NCBI GenBank assembly: GCA_007127655.1
Contig: SKYX01000061.1
Coordinates: forward strand, 1-8,788
DNA: 8,788 bases
From: Desulfonatronum sp.
GTDB taxonomy: Bacteria; Desulfobacterota; Desulfovibrionia; Desulfovibrionales; Desulfonatronaceae
Direction of reading: 5' to 3'
The notes beneath the pieces are model-generated. The model was not told where the DNA came from and did no database searches. It saw only the letters and a program-made list of their open reading frames with translations. Position numbers and translations under genes: made by a program. Shown in pieces: positions 6,186-8,788 of the stretch. Position 1 is the stretch's first letter; every line of letters starts with the position of its first letter.

Positions 6186-8788
6186 TGCGCGACCCCTTGT
6201 TTCCCCACCTGCTCCTGGCCCCACCGGACGCCTCGTCCTGGACCGACCCGGCCGCGACCTCGCGGCGGCTGCACGGCGACGTGGCCCATCAGGCTCTGGC
6301 CCTGCTCGGCCCCGGCGACACCAACCACGCCGCGATGCACCTCCGTCTACGCCAGGCCCGTGCCCTGCTGGGCGTGCACCCGGCCCGCCTGGACCTCGCA
6401 CCGCTGGCCTCGGCCATGGTCCAAACCCTGGCCCACCCCCTGATGGCCGAACTTTTTTCCGAAACGGCCCTGGCCCTGGCAGAGCAGGAAATCGTGATTC
6501 CGGCCCAGGTTTCAGCCCCCACGGCTCCGCACACCCTGGTCCGGGTGGACCGCCTGGTCCTGCTGCCGGACGGCACGGCCTGGGTGCTGGACTTCAAGCT
6601 GGGCGCGGGCGACCCGGACGCGGACCGAGCCCAGATCCGCTCCTATCAACGTCTCCTGGCCGACCTGCTGGGCCGGGAATGCCATGGAGCGCTGGTCAAT
6701 CTGGAGCGAGCCGAGATGGTCACGCTCCCGCCCGTGCAACCACAACTCCGCCCGGATTCGCCCTCTGAGAAACCAGAATCTTCGACCCGCCCGTTTCCAG
6801 AAGCCCTGCTCCCGAGCCCTCCGGAGGATCACACACCACCCATCCGCGTCCTGCCCCTGCAGGCCGACCCCATTGCCCTGCTCCACGACCACCTCAGGGC
6901 TCGCTGCACCGATGCACCTCTCGTGGCCATGGCCAACATCCAGGTCATTTTTCCCCACCGTCGACCGCGCATCTACCTGCATCAGGCCCTGGCCCGCTCC
7001 CTGGGCGCGCCCTTTCTGCCTCCGCGCTGCTCCAGCCTGGAAGACTGGATTCTGCGCCAGGCCTGCCTGGCCTCGGATGATCCCCCGGCCCTGGCCACCC
7101 CGCTGGACCAGGCCTGGCTACTGCACGAAATCGACGCCGACCTGAAAAAAGACAAGGAAGCCACGCCCTGGCATCGGTTTCTGCCCTGGGGGCTGCGTCT
7201 GGCCCAGGTACTGGATGAGCTGGACCGGGAGCGGATCACGGCCCAGGCCCTGGACCATCCTCCGGACGACCTGCCGGAAGCGGCCTCGCGGCTGCTGGCC
7301 GACCTGGGTGCGGTCCAGGCCGCGTTCCACGAGCATCTCGCGGCCCGCAACCTGGCCACCCCGGCAACCCTGGCCGCCCGAATCCCGTCCGCTCATCAAC
7401 GTGAGGCAGGCATGGCCTGGATGCCCGCCTTCGCGGGCATGACGACCGCGACGTCCGCCAATTCAGGTCATTCCCGCGAAGGCGGGAATCCAGAAGCAAT
7501 GGACATTCGAACAAAGCCCGGTCTTTTTGATCCGCGGCCGCAAATCCGACCAAACTTTCTTCCAGAGAGGCCGGGCGGCCCGACCTACCTTTGCGGCCTG
7601 TTCGCCCTGACCCGGACCGAGGCCGATCTGGTCCAGTCCCTGCGCCGGTCCGGGGCGGAACTCTGGTGGCAGGCCGACCAGCCCCTGCCCGAGCCCTTGC
7701 AACGCTGGGCCGCGGCCTGGAAGGCCGATCTGGACTGGGAATTCGCCCTCGGCGACCAGCCTGAGCCAAGCCAGCCCCAGGGTCAGGCCCAGGGTCAGGC
7801 CCAGGGTTTGGCCCAGGGTTTGGCCCAGGACTTGGCCCAGGACTTGGCCCCCACCTTCATTCTGGCCCATGACCTGCACTCCGAGTTGCGCCGTCTGGCC
7901 GAGGACGCCGCATCCTGGAAACAAGACGAAAAAGTGGCCGTCATCCTGCCCGACCCGGCCCTGCTACGCCCCGTGCTGGCCCACCTGCCCATGGACAAGG
8001 AGGTCAACGTCACCCTGGGCCTGCCCCTGGAGCGCTCGGCCCTGGGCCTGCTCCTGCAAACCCTGACCCGCATGGCCCGGGACGGTCGCCTCACCGGCGT
8101 GGGGCCGGCCAGTCGGGATTACCTGGATATCTGGCAAAATCCCTGGGTGCGGCGGCTATTGCCCGGCGGAGGCCTGGCCCGCCTGCGCCGCCTGATCCAG
8201 GAACGAGGACACGCCTTTCTGGATTCAGCGGCCCTGGCGGAACTGCTTGGGGAATGTTTTGCCGTGGATAGTGAGGCTGGGAGCGAAGCCGGAAACGGGG
8301 ACGGATATGAGAGCAAGCTTGAGGACGAGCGGGCGGAGATCGATACCGCAAAGCCCACGGAACCCGGCATGGCCGGGCTGGCGGCTCTTTTTCACGAGGC
8401 CCTGGACCTGACCACCCTGGATGACCTGCGCGGATTCCTGCTCCGCCTCCTGGACGGCCTGCAGGTGCGGGAGCGGGCCCCTTCGGTCCTGGAAATGCAC
8501 GCGGTCCACGCACTCTATTCCAAAGTCCTTCCGAACCTGGAGCAGACCCTGAGCCGGAACCGGGCATTGCCTCCGGCGGACCTGTGGAGCGTGTTCTGGA
8601 ATTGCCTCGGACTGGAGCGCATCCCGTTCAGCGGGGAGCCGCTCACGTCCTGGCAGGTGATGGGACTCCTGGAAAGTCGGCTGTTGTGCTTCGACAAGGT
8701 GATCGTACTGGAATGCGTGGAAGGGGTTCTGCCCCGGACCGCCGCCCCCAACCCCCTCCTGCCCGAGGCCCTGCGACCGGCCCTGGGA
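6185..8788 (+). CDS. addB: AddB-like protein with N-terminal AddA-type PD-(D/E)XK nuclease (3' partial)
   Basis: The frame is open from ATG 6185 to the window end, 868 codons without a stop; the C-terminus lies outside. Residues about 28-160 form a RecB-family nuclease: G31xxxH35, E102, D122 in VRVDRL, the metal-binding D136-F-K138, and Q150xxxY154. A Pro/Ser/Glu-rich linker follows (about 181-223). From about 249 the sequence is AddB-like: NIQVIFPHRRPRIYL at 251-265 without a Walker A motif, so it is an inactivated helicase fold as in many AddB proteins. Then come VNVTLGLPLERSALG-type motifs and, at 815-868, FSGEPLTSWQVMGLLESR, then FDKVIVLECVEGVLP and LLPEALRPALG, a strong AddB signature. 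The usual AddB C-terminal nuclease would lie beyond the edge. Three inserts interrupt the AddB part: a palindromic element (412-437), a QGQA/QGLA/QDLA repeat (532-555) and an acidic stretch (694-728). It starts by 1-nt overlap with the helicase stop and should act with it in double-strand break resection. Confidence 0.82.
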   Translation, partial: MRDPLFPHLLLAPPDASSWTDPAATSRRLHGDVAHQALALLGPGDTNHAAMHLRLRQARALLGVHPARLDLAPLASAMVQTLAHPLMAELFSETALALAEQEIVIPAQVSAPTAPHTLVRVDRLVLLPDGTAWVLDFKLGAGDPDADRAQIRSYQRLLADLLGRECHGALVNLERAEMVTLPPVQPQLRPDSPSEKPESSTRPFPEALLPSPPEDHTPPIRVLPLQADPIALLHDHLRARCTDAPLVAMANIQVIFPHRRPRIYLHQALARSLGAPFLPPRCSSLEDWILRQACLASDDPPALATPLDQAWLLHEIDADLKKDKEATPWHRFLPWGLRLAQVLDELDRERITAQALDHPPDDLPEAASRLLADLGAVQAAFHEHLAARNLATPATLAARIPSAHQREAGMAWMPAFAGMTTATSANSGHSREGGNPEAMDIRTKPGLFDPRPQIRPNFLPERPGGPTYLCGLFALTRTEADLVQSLRRSGAELWWQADQPLPEPLQRWAAAWKADLDWEFALGDQPEPSQPQGQAQGQAQGLAQGLAQDLAQDLAPTFILAHDLHSELRRLAEDAASWKQDEKVAVILPDPALLRPVLAHLPMDKEVNVTLGLPLERSALGLLLQTLTRMARDGRLTGVGPASRDYLDIWQNPWVRRLLPGGGLARLRRLIQERGHAFLDSAALAELLGECFAVDSEAGSEAGNGDGYESKLEDERAEIDTAKPTEPGMAGLAALFHEALDLTTLDDLRGFLLRLLDGLQVRERAPSVLEMHAVHALYSKVLPNLEQTLSRNRALPPADLWSVFWNCLGLERIPFSGEPLTSWQVMGLLESRLLCFDKVIVLECVEGVLPRTAAPNPLLPEALRPALG
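7417..7493. repeat. in-frame palindromic element: two facing hairpins inside the AddB-like gene
   Basis: Hairpin 1 is ATGCCCGC (7421-7428), loop CTTC, GCGGGCAT (7433-7440). Hairpin 2 is ATTCCCGC (7470-7477), loop GAAG, GCGGGAAT (7482-7489). The 27-nt units 7417-7443 and 7467-7493 are inverted copies differing at only two positions, which form one compensated base pair. Between them lie 23 nt. The coding frame passes through and reads WMPAFAGMT, then HSREGGNPE, peptides familiar as translations of dispersed proteobacterial repeats. Codons from about 7403 to 7580 have many A/T third positions, unlike the flanks, so the whole foreign block may be about 180 nt. Confidence 0.88.
7778..7849 (+). 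repeat. 12-bp tandem repeat, six units, in coding sequence
   Basis: Six direct 12-nt units lie in frame: CAGGGTCAGGCC twice, CAGGGTTTGGCC twice and CAGGACTTGGCC twice. They encode (QGQA)2(QGLA)2(QDLA)2, residues 532-555 of the AddB-like protein. A partial unit CAGCCC precedes the array at 7772. The unit length is a multiple of three, so copy-number change by slippage would keep the frame. It sits in a linker just before the THFILAHDL-like block (APTFILAHDL) that resumes AddB-type sequence. Confidence 0.93.

Noticed and set aside
7417..7493. CRISPR-like repeat-spacer unit
   Set aside because: The two copies are inverted, not direct, and there are only two of them.
7236..7769. Antisense open frame across the palindromic element
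   Set aside because: Its LDSRLRGND and SCPRRRASR stretches are merely the repeat read on the other strand; the + strand frame continues AddB sequence on both sides.

Overview
This is GC-rich, gene-dense DNA with every convincing gene on the + strand. The gene set (a DUF362 protein, a PagL-like outer-membrane barrel and an AddAB-type recombination nuclease) and the style of codon use suggest a Gram-negative bacterium. A sulfate-reducing deltaproteobacterium (Desulfobacterota, perhaps Desulfovibrionales) is my best guess. That placement is inference from gene content; the window holds no rRNA or other marker gene.

Layout. Positions 1-178 hold an AT-richer stretch that may contain the last 43 codons of an upstream gene. 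From 179 to 2528 come a 14-helix DHA2-type MFS exporter and a DUF362 protein, overlapping by 8 nt and so probably co-translated. A short intergenic region with a strong palindrome follows. Then comes a gene for a secreted eight-strand-like outer-membrane barrel resembling the PagL/acyloxyacyl hydrolase group (2619-3308). The next gap (3309-3509) carries two back-to-back small hairpins and a degenerate third copy. From 3510 to the right edge runs an AddA/AddB-like pair joined by a TAATG stop/start overlap.

The AddAB pair is the most interesting part. The first gene is a complete UvrD/RecB-type SF1 helicase that stops right after helicase motif VI, so it lacks the C-terminal nuclease domain typical of AddA. 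The second gene is open from 6185 to the window end (868 codons, 3' end missing). It begins with exactly such a RecB-family PD-(D/E)XK nuclease domain, then a Pro/Ser-rich linker, then an AddB-like body. The nuclease that normally ends AddA therefore appears to have been cut off and joined to the front of AddB. The two products together should form a helicase-nuclease that resects double-strand breaks for recombination.

The AddB-like frame also holds an in-frame palindromic repeat element (two facing hairpins), a 12-bp tandem repeat arranged in pairs (AABBCC), and an acidic low-complexity insert. Three different kinds of dispersed-type palindromic repeats occur in under 9 kb. I see no tRNA, rRNA, CRISPR array, insertion sequence or convincing intrinsic terminator.
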